DNA of 64,000 nt from M30B19 sp041741535. Lineage in GTDB: Bacteria > Planctomycetota > Planctomycetia > Pirellulales > Pirellulaceae. Position numbers and translations under genes: made by a program. Where the stretch lies: assembly GCA_041741535.1 (NCBI GenBank), contig JBGSJV010000010.1:15091-79090 (forward strand), written 5' to 3'. Below, piece by piece: positions 7,848-17,089 of the stretch (positions are counted from its first letter, which is position 1; each line of letters opens with the position of its first letter). The notes beneath the pieces were generated by a model. That model saw only the letters and a list, made by a program, of their open reading frames with translations. It was not told where the DNA came from and did no database searches.

Positions 7848-10800
7848 TTTTTCGAAATGGTTTCGTCCAAGTTCAATAACACCCGAGCGATCAACGACCA
7901 CGCGGCCACATCCTGCGGCGTGCAACCCGCAGGAAGGTCCGGCAAGCGGTTCTCGCCGGTGCTGATGGGTTTGGGGTCCAACCATCCTTCCGCCAATCGT
8001 TGTCGTTGTTGTTGAACCAAACTCATCAAGGCCGACATTTCGTCGGGACTTGGCGAACGTGACGTGCACAGTTCAAATCCATAGGTTGCGCGCAATTCGT
8101 CGGTGGCTCCCCCTTCGCGCAAGATCCGTAATCCAAGACCACGCGCCGCTTCGGTAAAGATGGTCTCGTTTAGTCCGGTCAGCGCCGCCAACGGCGTGTT
8201 GGAACGCACGCGTTGCACGCAAGCGGTGTCTCCGTTCGGTGCATCGAAGTTGCTCGTGACCGGGTCGGGCATCGAGCGTTTGCGGAACCCATAAACGGTT
8301 CGCCGATAACGATCGTCACCGGTCGCGGCCGTCCAATAACCAGGGTAAACGTAATTGTAGTCCAACACATTTTGCGGCACGGGTGGGATCACGCCCGGAC
8401 CACCCATCTTCAAAGACAACAATCCCGAAGTTGCCAAAGCAATATCTCGCACGACCTCGGCATCGGCCCGAAACCGAGGGCCTCGGGCTAACCAGCGATT
8501 GGTCGGGTCCCGCTGAAGAATCTCCGTCGTGCAACGCGAATCTTGGCGATAGGTGTGGCTCGTCACAATCAGGCGCAAAATCTCTTTCTGACTCCAGCCT
8601 CGATTCATGAACTCCACGGCGAGCCAATCCAACAACTCCAAATGTTCGGGCACCGCCGCGCGCGTACCAAAGTCTTCGGGGGTTGCCACAATTCCTTGCC
8701 CATACAGAGCTTGCCAGATTCGATTGACCGCGACACGGGCCGCCAACGGCGACTGTCGATCGACCAACCACCGGGCAAACTGGAGTCGAGGCGGTTCCGT
8801 CGCGACCTGCGAAACCGGCGGCAGAAACGCAGGTGTATGCGGAGCAATGGGCGTCGTCGGCGAGTTCCATTGCCCTCGTTCCAAATGATACGTACGACGA
8901 GCGGTTTCGGTTGGTCGTTCTAACAAGTGGAACACCGACGTTTGCGCGACGGGAAATCGGGCCCAATGTTCGTCAATTCGCTGATTGAACTCGGCCAGTT
9001 CCATTTGCGACTGGCGCCAAGCCGTAAACAACGTGTCTTGTTGCGATGAGCTCAACGCTTCCCAGGGCGCCGTTGCCGGCTCCCATTGCCTAACCACTTG
9101 CTGCGCGTGAAGGGCGACCGCTGGTGTCGCGGGATTCGCGTCGCTTGTCAAACTGACGCGGCAACAACCAACCATGTTGTTCATGCGCAAGACGATTTTG
9201 GTTTGCGTGCCGGCGGGATAACTTAATGGCTGAGCAAATTGCACGACCGCTACAGAACCTTGGTTTCGCCGTCCGATCCCGCGATCCGCTTGCCACCACT
9301 GCGCATCATTGCCATCGATTAGAAACGCGACCGGCCCGCTCTTTTGCTTGCCTTCTTGATGGCTTTGTTCCGGTTCGGACCAATCCGCGCTCGCTTGGAC
9401 CAACGATTCTTTCTGCCATTCTTGCTCACCCTGTTTGGTCCAAAACTCCAGTTCCAAGATCCCCCAAGTGCCAACTTCGCTTCTTCCTGGGCCCCGGAAT
9501 GGCAAATCACCGTGGGTCAACACTTCCAATTGCAACCCGGTGATCCCTTGCAAGTCCGGCGTGGCCAAGAAATAAACGTCGCCACTGGTGTGCCCCAGCA
9601 TCAGGATCGAATGATCGGGCAATTGCACGGGATGGTTCAAGCCGCTGAGGCTCCCCATATCGTCCATGCGAACCGGTTGCCATTGGCCAAGTTTTGCTTG
9701 AACCTCCGCCACCCAGGACTGCAATTCGGTTCGCCAAGATGGCCGGCTCGATCGCAAGCGGTCCTCTTCCTCGCCAATAACTCGCAGTACTTCCTGCCGC
9801 TGTTGTAATTGCTCCTCGGAGTAGATCCAAGATTGAGCTTCATAACTATTGTTCAGGAACGCAAACATGCCGAAATACTCGGTATGTGTCAGCGGATCGA
9901 ACTTGTGAGAATGGCATTGAGCGCATTGGGTCGTCAGTCCCAACACGGCCTTGCCGAGACAATCGACCCGATCGAACATCTCGACCATGCGGAATTCCTC
10001 CGGGACGATTGCACCTTCTTCGTTCAGCATGCTATTGCGTAAAAAGCCTGTGGCGACGATTTGGTCTTGGCTGGCATTAGGCAACAAGTCGCCGGCGATT
10101 TGTTCCACAATAAACTCATCATAAGGTTGGTCGCGATTGAAGGATCGAATGACCCAATCACGCCAAATCCATTGTTCCCGGCGCATGTCTTTCTCGTAGC
10201 CGTTGGTATCGGAGTATCGCGCGGCGTCCAACCACAGCCGCGCCCATTTTTCGCCGTACTGCGGTCGGGCCAAGAGTTCCTCGACGGTTTGTTCATGCCC
10301 CACTTCCAAGTATCGTTGGACCTCGGCCGGAGACGGCGGCAGTCCGATCAGGTCCAAATACAACCGCCGAGCCAGCTGCGAAGCCGGGGCCGGTGGATTG
10401 GGCTCCCATCCCTGCTTCAGAAGTTGCTTGAGTACCAAGCGATCGATCGGATGACCCTCGCGCGAAGTCTTGGTGTTTGCTGATTCGATCTTGGAAAGTG
10501 TCGGAGCAACTTGCTCGGATTCGTGTGTTGTCGCATCTGCAGCGGGACCTGTCGCATCGGGCCAAGTCCGATCCGGAAGCGGTGGCTGGACAGGCGGAGT
10601 AAAGGCCCAGTGTTCGGTATACACAGCCCCCTCCGCAATCCATTGCCGAAGCAGTTCGCGTTGCTGATTACTAAGTGGCCGCTGAGCGTCAGGCGGCGGC
10701 ATCATTAGACCCGGCTCGTCGCTGGCGATGCGTGTCAGCATTTCACTGTGGTCCACCTCGCTAGGAGAAATGGCAGGGACTCCGGAATCGCCGCCAATCA

Positions 10801-11029
10801 ACGCGGCCTCGCGTTGATCCAGTCGCAACCCGCCCGCCCGCGTGCCTTCATCCATGCCGTGACAGTTGAAACAATGGTCGCTCAAAATCGGCAAGATCTG
10901 ACGGCGAAAGTCGACCGCTGTTTCTTGGGCGCCGAGAGTCGATGTCCTGGAGACAGCGAACAAGATCGCTAACCATAAACCGGACCGCAGGAACTTTGGA
11001 GAAATAGATTGCCAAGATAGGTAGGTCAT
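7844..11029 (-). CDS. Planctomycete cytochrome, PSCyt1-DUF1549-DUF1553 protein
   Basis: About 1061 residues, exported. After a signal peptide (LRSGLWLAILFAVSRTSTLGAQE) comes a planctomycete-type cytochrome c domain with heme motif 'CFNCH' and 'LMMPPP' as the likely Met ligand region. DUF1549 follows, with a second CxxCH in 'TTQCAQCHSHKFDP'. A beta-rich concanavalin-like insert lies in the middle, and DUF1553 is at the C-terminus ('LARWLVDRQSPLAARVAVNRIW' blocks, 'RLIVTSHTYRQDS'). These proteins are abundant in planctomycetes; the role is uncertain, with electron transfer or polysaccharide use proposed. Unlike most, it has no DUF1501 partner next to it. ATG 11029 is preferred over TTG 11071. 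The stop TAG lies in the MITE border CTAG. Confidence 0.85.
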   Translation of the reverse strand: MTYLSWQSISPKFLRSGLWLAILFAVSRTSTLGAQETAVDFRRQILPILSDHCFNCHGMDEGTRAGGLRLDQREAALIGGDSGVPAISPSEVDHSEMLTRIASDEPGLMMPPPDAQRPLSNQQRELLRQWIAEGAVYTEHWAFTPPVQPPLPDRTWPDATGPAADATTHESEQVAPTLSKIESANTKTSREGHPIDRLVLKQLLKQGWEPNPPAPASQLARRLYLDLIGLPPSPAEVQRYLEVGHEQTVEELLARPQYGEKWARLWLDAARYSDTNGYEKDMRREQWIWRDWVIRSFNRDQPYDEFIVEQIAGDLLPNASQDQIVATGFLRNSMLNEEGAIVPEEFRMVEMFDRVDCLGKAVLGLTTQCAQCHSHKFDPLTHTEYFGMFAFLNNSYEAQSWIYSEEQLQQRQEVLRVIGEEEDRLRSSRPSWRTELQSWVAEVQAKLGQWQPVRMDDMGSLSGLNHPVQLPDHSILMLGHTSGDVYFLATPDLQGITGLQLEVLTHGDLPFRGPGRSEVGTWGILELEFWTKQGEQEWQKESLVQASADWSEPEQSHQEGKQKSGPVAFLIDGNDAQWWQADRGIGRRNQGSVAVVQFAQPLSYPAGTQTKIVLRMNNMVGCCRVSLTSDANPATPAVALHAQQVVRQWEPATAPWEALSSSQQDTLFTAWRQSQMELAEFNQRIDEHWARFPVAQTSVFHLLERPTETARRTYHLERGQWNSPTTPIAPHTPAFLPPVSQVATEPPRLQFARWLVDRQSPLAARVAVNRIWQALYGQGIVATPEDFGTRAAVPEHLELLDWLAVEFMNRGWSQKEILRLIVTSHTYRQDSRCTTEILQRDPTNRWLARGPRFRADAEVVRDIALATSGLLSLKMGGPGVIPPVPQNVLDYNYVYPGYWTAATGDDRYRRTVYGFRKRSMPDPVTSNFDAPNGDTACVQRVRSNTPLAALTGLNETIFTEAARGLGLRILREGGATDELRATYGFELCTSRSPSPDEMSALMSLVQQQRQRLAEGWLDPKPISTGENRLPDLPAGCTPQDVAAWSLIARVLLNLDETISKN

Positions 11030-11223
11030 CGAATGACTCGTTAGTGGTTTTCGAGAGTCGGTGGGGTTCAAGAGTCGGCGGGAGCCACGGCAGAAACGAT
11101 TCGTGTTCCGCCGTCCTGCCCGTAGATTTTCGTTTCTGCAGCGAGTAAAGTCAACTCGCGAGGGGAGCCAAGGCCGAATGTCTACGAATGTCCAAACGAT
11201 AACTCCGATTTGAAAGGCTACCG

Positions 11224-12225
11224 ATGCAATACTCAGCCTCCCGCCATCCGATTTTTCGTGTGTCGTTTCAATGCTGCTGCGCGATCGCTTGGAGTGTGAC
11301 CGTCGGATTGGTCGCTGTGATTGTAAGTGGATCGGTTTCCGCCGGAACTTGGCAAGACGAATCGGGAGCCAAAGCGACCGACGCCAACGTGAAACAGGAT
11401 CTTCGCGTGATGAGCTTTAATATTCGATACGGAACCGCCAACGATGGCCCAAATCATTGGGACCGGCGTCAAGAATTCGTGGTCGAAACAATTGCCGCGT
11501 TCCAGCCAGATTTGTTGGGCACCCAAGAAACTTTGGCGTTTCAACGGGACTTTCTGGCGAAACAACTGACCGACTACGATCACTTGGGGGTCGGACGCGA
11601 CGATGGTCAAGAGGCGGGTGAAATGATGGCCATCTACTGGAGGCGAGAACGATTTGAAAAGCTCGACAGCGGGCACTTTTGGTTGAGCGAACATCCGGAA
11701 GCCATTGGCAGCAAGTCGTGGGACTCGTCCCTGCCGCGCATGGTGACGTGGGTCAAACTGCAAGATCGACACCAGCCCACGGCCAAACCCATTCTGTGGT
11801 TCAACACACACTTTGACCATCGCGGGCAACAAGCCAGATTAGAATCGGCCAAACTGCTTCGCAAAAAGATTTTGGATTCGGCTGCGGAGTCGCTGATTGT
11901 CGTCACTGGCGATTTTAACGCGGGCGAAGACAGTCCACCGTACGCCGCCCTGTTTGCGCCGGTCGAATTGGGCCAGCCCCAGATCGTTGATTCTTACCGA
12001 ACGCAACATCCGCAGCGCACGGGCGACGAAGGGACGTTTTCCGGTTTTGACGTGACCGCAACCAAGGGTGATCGCATCGATTGGTTAGCCGTTTGTGATC
12101 GCTGGCAGATTGTTTCAGCGGACATCGATCGACGACAAAATGACGGTCGAACTCCGTCGGATCACTTCCCCATCAACGCTGTCCTGCGTTTTCCGAATCA
12201 CTCCGTCGAGCAAGCGACGAAATAA
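11224..12225 (+). CDS. Exported endonuclease/exonuclease/phosphatase (EEP) family hydrolase
   Basis: 333 residues. A signal peptide (about residues 1-40, ending 'SGSVSAGT') is followed by one EEP domain. Visible active-site elements are 'RVMSFNIRYG' (Asn), 'LLGTQE' (metal-binding Glu), 'FNTHFDHRG' (catalytic His), 'VVTGDFNAGEDS' (Asp/Asn pair) and the terminal 'DRIDWL...SDHFPI' His. All the catalytic positions of the Mg-dependent phosphodiesterase superfamily are therefore intact. Exported members act on phosphodiester substrates, but the exact target here is unknown. It is divergent from the DUF1553 gene and convergent with the solute-binding gene, with a 15-base gap. Confidence 0.85.
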   Translation: MQYSASRHPIFRVSFQCCCAIAWSVTVGLVAVIVSGSVSAGTWQDESGAKATDANVKQDLRVMSFNIRYGTANDGPNHWDRRQEFVVETIAAFQPDLLGTQETLAFQRDFLAKQLTDYDHLGVGRDDGQEAGEMMAIYWRRERFEKLDSGHFWLSEHPEAIGSKSWDSSLPRMVTWVKLQDRHQPTAKPILWFNTHFDHRGQQARLESAKLLRKKILDSAAESLIVVTGDFNAGEDSPPYAALFAPVELGQPQIVDSYRTQHPQRTGDEGTFSGFDVTATKGDRIDWLAVCDRWQIVSADIDRRQNDGRTPSDHFPINAVLRFPNHSVEQATK

Positions 12226-12240
12226 GTGACGCCGACGAGA

Positions 12241-13314
12241 TCAATAAAAGATCTTTTGCAGGATGGGGCTCGATGCATCCCAGGCGGCGACCGTCTGCTC
12301 CCAATCAACCTTCATCCAACGCACGTTGTCTTCCGGGAGCAAAGCGGATCGCACGCTAACCCGACGATCGAGCGGAAACTGAGCGCTAGGGCTTTGTGCC
12401 AACGCCGATTCGACAGGTCCAGACAAGACATGTTTGACCAACGCTTGGGCCTGGGCCGGGTTCCGACCACCTTTGATGATTGCAATGGTGTTGGGAAGCA
12501 ATAGGCAGCCGAGCTGCTCGGCGGCTTGGTCGGGATACACCATCGCCACCGGGCTTCCATCCAATTTCTCGACTTGGTAGTCATCGGTGTCCGTCCAACC
12601 AAAGGCATACTTTCCCGTCGCGACATCCGCAGCCACTTGGCGATTGCCCGACAAAACACCCACTTGGTTGGCCTGCAACTGAGCAACAAACTCGCTGAAT
12701 TTTTCCGGCCCTAGTTGTTGATACAACACAGCAAAATGAGTGGCCGTTGTTCCGAACAGCGGCTTGGCCAAACAACCTCGCCCCTGCCATTTCGGATCCG
12801 CCAAATCCATAATCGATGTCGGATATTGATCCGGGTCGGGCAAGAGGTCAGTGTTGACAATCAGGACGCGAGCACGCGCAGCTAGGCCATACCAATGACC
12901 GTCCGGACAACGAAACTCTGCCGGGAAATGTTCGGCATCTTCCAACGCAAACGGCACCAACAGCCCTGCGCGCTTCAGTCGCAGGGTATGCAAGATTTCA
13001 TTGTTCCAAAACACATCGCAGACCCCACGGTCCGCTTGTTCCATGATCTGGTTGGCCAAGCCCACCGTTTTGGTCGATTCGGTATCGAATTTTGACTGCA
13101 CCTCGATCTTTGTCGACTTGGTGAACTCCGCCAATTGATTCTCGCTAAACGCTCGATCCAGGGCACAAAACACGACCACTTGATTGGGGTGTTGTTGGAC
13201 ACACCCGGCACCAGCGCTCCAAGAGAGCCCAAGCAGGCCACAAATACCTAACCACGTAATGCACGGAAAAGAGATCGCACTAGGCACGATTTTCAGTGGT
13301 GGATTGCGGGACAT
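12241..13314 (-). CDS. Iron-type ABC transporter substrate-binding lipoprotein
   Basis: About 357 residues. The N-terminus has a hydrophobic segment and a possible lipid-attachment cysteine in 'SWSAGAGCVQQ'; the box is not a canonical L-x-x-C. The mature part starts 'VVVFCALDRAFSENQLAEF' and has the layout of family 1 extracellular solute-binding proteins for ferric iron or similar. 'FWNNEILHTLRLKRAGLL' matches the family's early ligand loop. No permease or ATPase gene is adjacent, so it is an orphan component here. ATG 13314 has AGGAG seven bases upstream. The upstream hydrolase gene overlaps the first 35 bases, which suggests co-transcription. Confidence 0.75.
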   Translation of the reverse strand: MSRNPPLKIVPSAISFPCITWLGICGLLGLSWSAGAGCVQQHPNQVVVFCALDRAFSENQLAEFTKSTKIEVQSKFDTESTKTVGLANQIMEQADRGVCDVFWNNEILHTLRLKRAGLLVPFALEDAEHFPAEFRCPDGHWYGLAARARVLIVNTDLLPDPDQYPTSIMDLADPKWQGRGCLAKPLFGTTATHFAVLYQQLGPEKFSEFVAQLQANQVGVLSGNRQVAADVATGKYAFGWTDTDDYQVEKLDGSPVAMVYPDQAAEQLGCLLLPNTIAIIKGGRNPAQAQALVKHVLSGPVESALAQSPSAQFPLDRRVSVRSALLPEDNVRWMKVDWEQTVAAWDASSPILQKIFY

Positions 13315-14299
13315 CGCATTCTCCTGGGTTCCGCAAGAACTGGCGAATCTCATCGAGTACTTCTGTCGGTTGGTCCTCGACCACGTAATGGCCAGCCTGA
13401 GCCAGTTCCAAAACGCGAGCGTGTGGGAAGTGTCGGCGAAATCGCCCCAAGCACTCCGGTGTGAAGCACCAATCCTTCATACCCCAAATCAATTGAACCG
13501 GCAATTTCGCCAACGTCGCCAAGGACTTCTCTAGCGATTCCAATACGGCATAGGTTGGATGACTGAACCGCCACGGAATATCCTTGACAAATGCATCGAC
13601 CGCCACGCGCGTCGACCAATCGTGATAGGGGGCAATCAGGCCCGACTTGACCAATGGCTCCAGCCCCTGGGGCCGCTCAGTGGCCATCGTCAAGGCCGCG
13701 CCCGCAAAAGCGTTGCAGCCCCGGATGGCGAATGTCCCAATCAGCGGGATTCGGCAAGCTTGGATTCGCCAAGGAATATAAGGCGGTGGGAAGGCCCCCG
13801 TGTTGAGGAGAACCAAATTGGAGAACCGCTCGCGCCGAGCCACCGCAGCCCCCAATCCAATCGCCCCACCCCAATCGTGCGCCACCAAAGTGATGTGGTG
13901 CAGATCTAGCCGATCGATCAACGAAACCAAATTTTCTGTATGTTGTTTTAGTACATACGGATAGCTTTGTGGCTTGTCGCTCAAGCCACAGCCGATGTGA
14001 TCAACGGCCACACAACGATGCTGGTCGTGTAACCCGAGAATCAAGTTTCGCCAATAAAAAGACCACGTCGGATTGCCATGGACAAACAAGCACGTTCCGT
14101 GACCGGCTCCCGACGCGTCGGCCATCGGACCACTGTCGACGAAGTGCATTCGCACGCTTTTCTGCGAACTTTGCGAAGTGGAACTTCCAGCCGAACCAAG
14201 GGCTGGCAGGTCGAAGAAATGAGGCGCAAAGGGGTACAGCTGCCGCCAATGATCGGCCGCAGGACGGGTTTCGTTCGGAACGGGACGAGAATCAGGCAC
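13280..14299 (-). CDS. Alpha/beta hydrolase, haloalkane dehalogenase/OleB-like
   Basis: 339 residues. The alpha/beta hydrolase core carries 'FVHGNPTWSFYWRNL' (oxyanion and halide-side Asn), the nucleophile elbow 'HDWGG' with Asp and the adjacent Trp, an acid in 'WGMKDWCF', and the base His in 'AGHYVVED'. An Asp nucleophile next to Trp is the haloalkane dehalogenase pattern. The closely related OleB enzymes decarboxylate beta-lactones and look the same at this level. No oleA/C/D genes lie in the window, so I cannot decide between them. The gene precedes and overlaps the solute-binding lipoprotein gene. An extra N-terminal stretch of about 40 residues lies before the core. Confidence 0.75.
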   Translation of the reverse strand: MPDSRPVPNETRPAADHWRQLYPFAPHFFDLPALGSAGSSTSQSSQKSVRMHFVDSGPMADASGAGHGTCLFVHGNPTWSFYWRNLILGLHDQHRCVAVDHIGCGLSDKPQSYPYVLKQHTENLVSLIDRLDLHHITLVAHDWGGAIGLGAAVARRERFSNLVLLNTGAFPPPYIPWRIQACRIPLIGTFAIRGCNAFAGAALTMATERPQGLEPLVKSGLIAPYHDWSTRVAVDAFVKDIPWRFSHPTYAVLESLEKSLATLAKLPVQLIWGMKDWCFTPECLGRFRRHFPHARVLELAQAGHYVVEDQPTEVLDEIRQFLRNPGECDVPQSTTENRA

Positions 14300-14313
14300 A
14301 AGCGAACATTCGG

Positions 14314-14916
14314 TCAGATGCTATGAACATGGAGACCGCGTTTGCGACGTTCTTCTCGGCGAGCATTGTCCACCAAGTCCGCGACTTTCCGAGCGTCGGG
14401 AATCCCCCACATCACCAACAACGGGTGACTAACATCGCTGGAAACGACGTGAATATTGCCGACATTCATCAGAGACTGAATCGGCCCCATTTTCAAAACC
14501 ACGTCACTCACGTCAATCAACTCAATCCGATCCATCGAGCGAAACAGAAAACCTTCACGATGTTTTAGTCGATGGGTGGTCAATTCGTAGTGGAAACTAA
14601 ATTTGCGGTAAAGTGAAACGGCAAAATAGGCCAACCACGACACGGCGACCACTCCCAAAATCACCATCCAACCAGTCGAGCCCGCTCCGGCGACGACTCC
14701 CATCACGATCGCGACAAGGGACAATAGAACCAAACCAGCCCCAACTCCAGCCATGGCTTTCATCGAGTAGTCACCCCGCCATAGTTCTTGCTCGTCCGCC
14801 GTCGAATGGCCTCCAGCCGAGTTCAGCATTTTTTCTTTTGCGGAAGCCGCATCTGGTGCCTTGGCAGTTGCCGGGTTGGCTGGGGGAGGTGTGTTCGCGT
14901 CACTCACGGTCGTCAT
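14314..14916 (-). CDS. Bacterial PH-domain membrane protein
   Basis: 200 residues. A disordered N-terminus of about 45 residues precedes two transmembrane helices (MAGVGAGLVLLSLVAIVMGV and TGWMVILGVVAVSWLAYFAV). A bPH2/DUF304-like domain follows, with 'YELTTHRLKHREGFLFRSMDRIELIDVSDV' in blocks YELTTHRLKHREGFLF and RIELIDVSDV. This family usually sits on the inner face of the cytoplasmic membrane; its ligand is unknown. The start ATG at 14916 has an AGGATG context. The next gene downstream on this strand, the dehalogenase-like hydrolase, starts 14 bases after the stop and probably belongs to the same transcript. Confidence 0.8.
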   Translation of the reverse strand: MTTVSDANTPPPANPATAKAPDAASAKEKMLNSAGGHSTADEQELWRGDYSMKAMAGVGAGLVLLSLVAIVMGVVAGAGSTGWMVILGVVAVSWLAYFAVSLYRKFSFHYELTTHRLKHREGFLFRSMDRIELIDVSDVVLKMGPIQSLMNVGNIHVVSSDVSHPLLVMWGIPDARKVADLVDNARREERRKRGLHVHSI

Positions 14917-15159
14917 CCTATGGAAAATAGAATCCTGGCACTCCGAGATCTTGTGGAGTCAGGCTTCGAGGGGTCGGTGGATTTTACGGGCCGCAACCGC
15001 CGGCGCCAACTTGGCAGATTGTGCCCAATACCTAATTCGAATAACTTTGTGGAAGCTTGGCGAAAAACGACCATTCGCCATGCCTACCCGGTTCTCACAA
15101 CCATTTCCACACTTTTTTCGACAAAAACCGACTTATGAACCAGGAATAACCGGTAGATC

Positions 15160-15209
15160 GTCGTGGTTCGCTCCGCGAACCAACCGTGGATCCCGGAGCG
15201 ATCCGCAAC
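15160..15209 (+). repeat. Family E two-hairpin repeat upstream of nrdR
   Basis: A 50-bp unit made of two small hairpins, GGTTCGCTCCGCGAACC and GGATCCCGGAGCGATCC (first and second halves, the second slightly imperfect). It is nearly identical to the two units at 33123-33172 and 33191-33240. It lies about 50 bases before the nrdR start, so it may be in the leader. Confidence 0.8.
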
Positions 15210-15260
15210 ATGGACCAGTCGTTTGTCGGCCGGTTCCTCACCTTTTTGGCCTCCTTATTT

Positions 15261-15734
15261 ATGCGTTGTCCGATTTGCCGCGAAGATAACGACCGCGTCA
15301 TCGATAGCCGAACGAGTGACGACGGCTTTGTGATTCGCCGCCGCCGCCATTGCAACCAATGTGGGAATCGCTACACCACGTTTGAACGGATGGCCGAACT
15401 GCAGATTTCGGTCGTCAAGAAAAATCAACAGAAAGAGCCCTTCAACAGCGAAAAAATCATGCGGGGTGTCATGCGTGCCTGCTGGAAGCGTCCGGTGACG
15501 CAAGAACAAATCGAGGAACTAACGGCCTCCGTCGAGCGGGAAATCTTGACCGATCACCAAGGAGAAATCGAAAGTTACATGATCGGCCAAATCACCATGC
15601 GGTACTTGCTACAACTGGACCAAGTCGCTTATGTCCGCTTCGCCAGCGTCTACCGGGAATTCAAAGATCTGCACGATTTCATCACGGAAGTCCAGCGATT
15701 TACCCACGGCAACACCGCTCCGCCCCAGTTGTAG
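15261..15734 (+). CDS. nrdR: Transcriptional repressor NrdR
   Basis: About 157 residues. The zinc ribbon 'MRCPICREDNDRVIDSR...CNQCG' (two CxxC knuckles, residues 1-40) is followed by an ATP-cone (from 'QISVVKKNQQKEPF', with 'RVASVYREF'-like 'RFASVYREFKDLHDF' near the end). NrdR binds NrdR boxes and represses ribonucleotide reductase genes according to ATP/dATP. A longer frame begins at 15186, but its extra 25 residues are translated from the palindromic repeat, and NrdR proteins begin with the MRCP ribbon. No nrd gene lies in the window. A Shine-Dalgarno sequence is not obvious. Confidence 0.92.
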   Translation: MRCPICREDNDRVIDSRTSDDGFVIRRRRHCNQCGNRYTTFERMAELQISVVKKNQQKEPFNSEKIMRGVMRACWKRPVTQEQIEELTASVEREILTDHQGEIESYMIGQITMRYLLQLDQVAYVRFASVYREFKDLHDFITEVQRFTHGNTAPPQL

Positions 15735-16173
15735 CCAGCAGCGATCGTGTCTAGCTGTTAACCGCAATACCGTTCAACGAACGACTCATTTCACTTCCGA
15801 ATCGCTCAGCGACACAATGCTGGGCGATTGGCATAAACAATTGGGCAAAGTGGGTCACCGCCCCGCATTGCTCTGCGTCGTGGTTAAACGAAAATTGAAC
15901 GGTTTTGCAGTTAACCGCAATATCGTTCATTAAGTAGCAGGCTCACTCCGCGTACCGTCCGCCGTTCCGCGAAAAACGAGTGCTTTTTGTGAGTCGCGGC
16001 ACATGGAGTGTGCCTACTACCTTGCTGCACCGGCCCAAAAAAAACTTCACGCAATCTTTACGCGAGCTTTGCGAAAATTTCTTGGTTCATCGGCACAATC
16101 ACTCGCGACTCGGAGTTCGGAGGGACCCTCCCTGTCGGGTCTCGTCATCCGTATTGTGAAGAGGAATGAAGCA
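15735..16173. repeat. Intergenic repeats (family F element plus family C palindrome)
   Basis: No gene is supported. 15757-15915 is a 159-bp element with inverted ends: a left end starting GTTAACCGCAATACCG and a right end finishing GGTTTTGCAGTTAAC. A nested hairpin AATCGCTCAGC/GCTGGGCGATT lies inside. 15933-16018 is a family C palindrome (GTAGCAGGCTC ... GTGCCTACTAC) that matches 1111-1201 in the opposite sense. The rest, to 16173, is the leader of the following secreted protein, with GAGG about ten bases before its start. Confidence 0.7.
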
Positions 16174-16887
16174 ATGTTCGCTCGGGTTTACATGGTGCTC
16201 GTATTAGTGCTGACGGTTTTATTCGCACCGATGAACGTTCATGCTCAAGCGAGCCCAGAATCGGAATCGTCGAACACCGAGCGCAACAAGCGGAGCCTGC
16301 AATGGACCAGCAACGTGCTGATCCGCGAGTTAGCCTTGGCGGTAGGTCACCCGTTGGTCCACAGCGAACTCGAGCTGTTGCCCTATCAGATCGAGCAATT
16401 GAAACAATTGCAGTACGATTTTCAAAGCGAGGTTACCAAAACGGCCCGCGAATTCGCCCGCACCAAACCTACCGAACGTGATCAAGCGTTGACGGAAGTC
16501 TACGATCGGATTCGTACAGAAATGGAACGCGTTCTTCTTCCCAAGCAAAGCGCTCGACTGGAACAAATTGCCGTGCAAAGTATGGGCGCGGTGACGGACC
16601 CAGAAGATGGAATGGCGATTGTGGGACTATTGATGCAGCCCAGCGTTCGCGGGGAACTGGCCATTAGCGACGAAGAAATTCAAGCGTTGCAAGACGTTTC
16701 GAAGGAGCAGGCCGAGAAGTTGAAACGGGAGATTGCCGAGTTGCGAGCCAAAGCCAACCAGATTGTTTTGGCGAAGTTATCGGCCAAGCTTCGCGAGCAG
16801 GTTCAGGATCTGATCGGAGAACCATTCGACTTCGGCGACTATCAACTCCAAGCAGGTGGAGTCTTCCGCAACTCGAAAGATAAGTAA
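16174..16887 (+). CDS. Secreted coiled-coil hypothetical protein
   Basis: About 237 residues. The signal peptide 'MFARVYMVLVLVLTVLFAP...VHA' is cut near residue 23. The mature part is almost wholly helical and charged (LLPYQIEQLKQLQYDF, SKEQAEKLKREIAELR), recalling the periplasmic Spy/CpxP-like metal-sensor fold that is widespread in planctomycetes, but no key motif proves this. The start at 16174 is chosen because it gives the signal peptide and has GAGG upstream; the frame continues to 16003 through repeat DNA. It is followed by about 200 bases and then the dockerin-type gene. The function is unknown. Confidence 0.65.
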   Translation: MFARVYMVLVLVLTVLFAPMNVHAQASPESESSNTERNKRSLQWTSNVLIRELALAVGHPLVHSELELLPYQIEQLKQLQYDFQSEVTKTAREFARTKPTERDQALTEVYDRIRTEMERVLLPKQSARLEQIAVQSMGAVTDPEDGMAIVGLLMQPSVRGELAISDEEIQALQDVSKEQAEKLKREIAELRAKANQIVLAKLSAKLREQVQDLIGEPFDFGDYQLQAGGVFRNSKDK

Positions 16888-17025
16888 TGTAGGTGAACCT
16901 GGGGCGAACAAATGGCCAATGTAATTTAGATTTCGTGAATATTTGATTCAGTTTTCTGCATGGAAATTTCTTCAATCTCTCATCGTTTCCGTTGATCAAT
17001 TTTAATGATCGATGGCTAGTCTGAT

Positions 17026-17075
17026 GGGCCGTGACAGGGATTCACTTCGAATTCACTCACGGCCCGTTTCCTTTT
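17026..17075 (+). terminator. Terminator-like hairpin just before the 17090 start
   Basis: GGGCCGTGA (17026-17034) pairs with TCACGGCCC (17057-17065), followed by GTTTCCTTTTT. It may end transcription of the 16174 gene. Its T-tract runs directly into the GGGAG of the next gene, so it could instead be a regulatory leader. Confidence 0.55.
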
Positions 17076-17089
17076 TGGGAGTTTTATAC

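Noticed and set aside
7572..8069. Open frames across the repeated MITE core, on both strands
   Set aside because: They are translated from the 69-bp repeats and have no signal peptide, domain or start support.
13969..14568. Long plus-strand frame opposite the hydrolase and PH-domain genes
   Set aside because: It is antisense to two well-supported genes and has no recognisable protein features.
15186..15260. Extended NrdR N-terminus
   Set aside because: NrdR starts with the MRCP zinc ribbon, and the extra residues come from the repeat.
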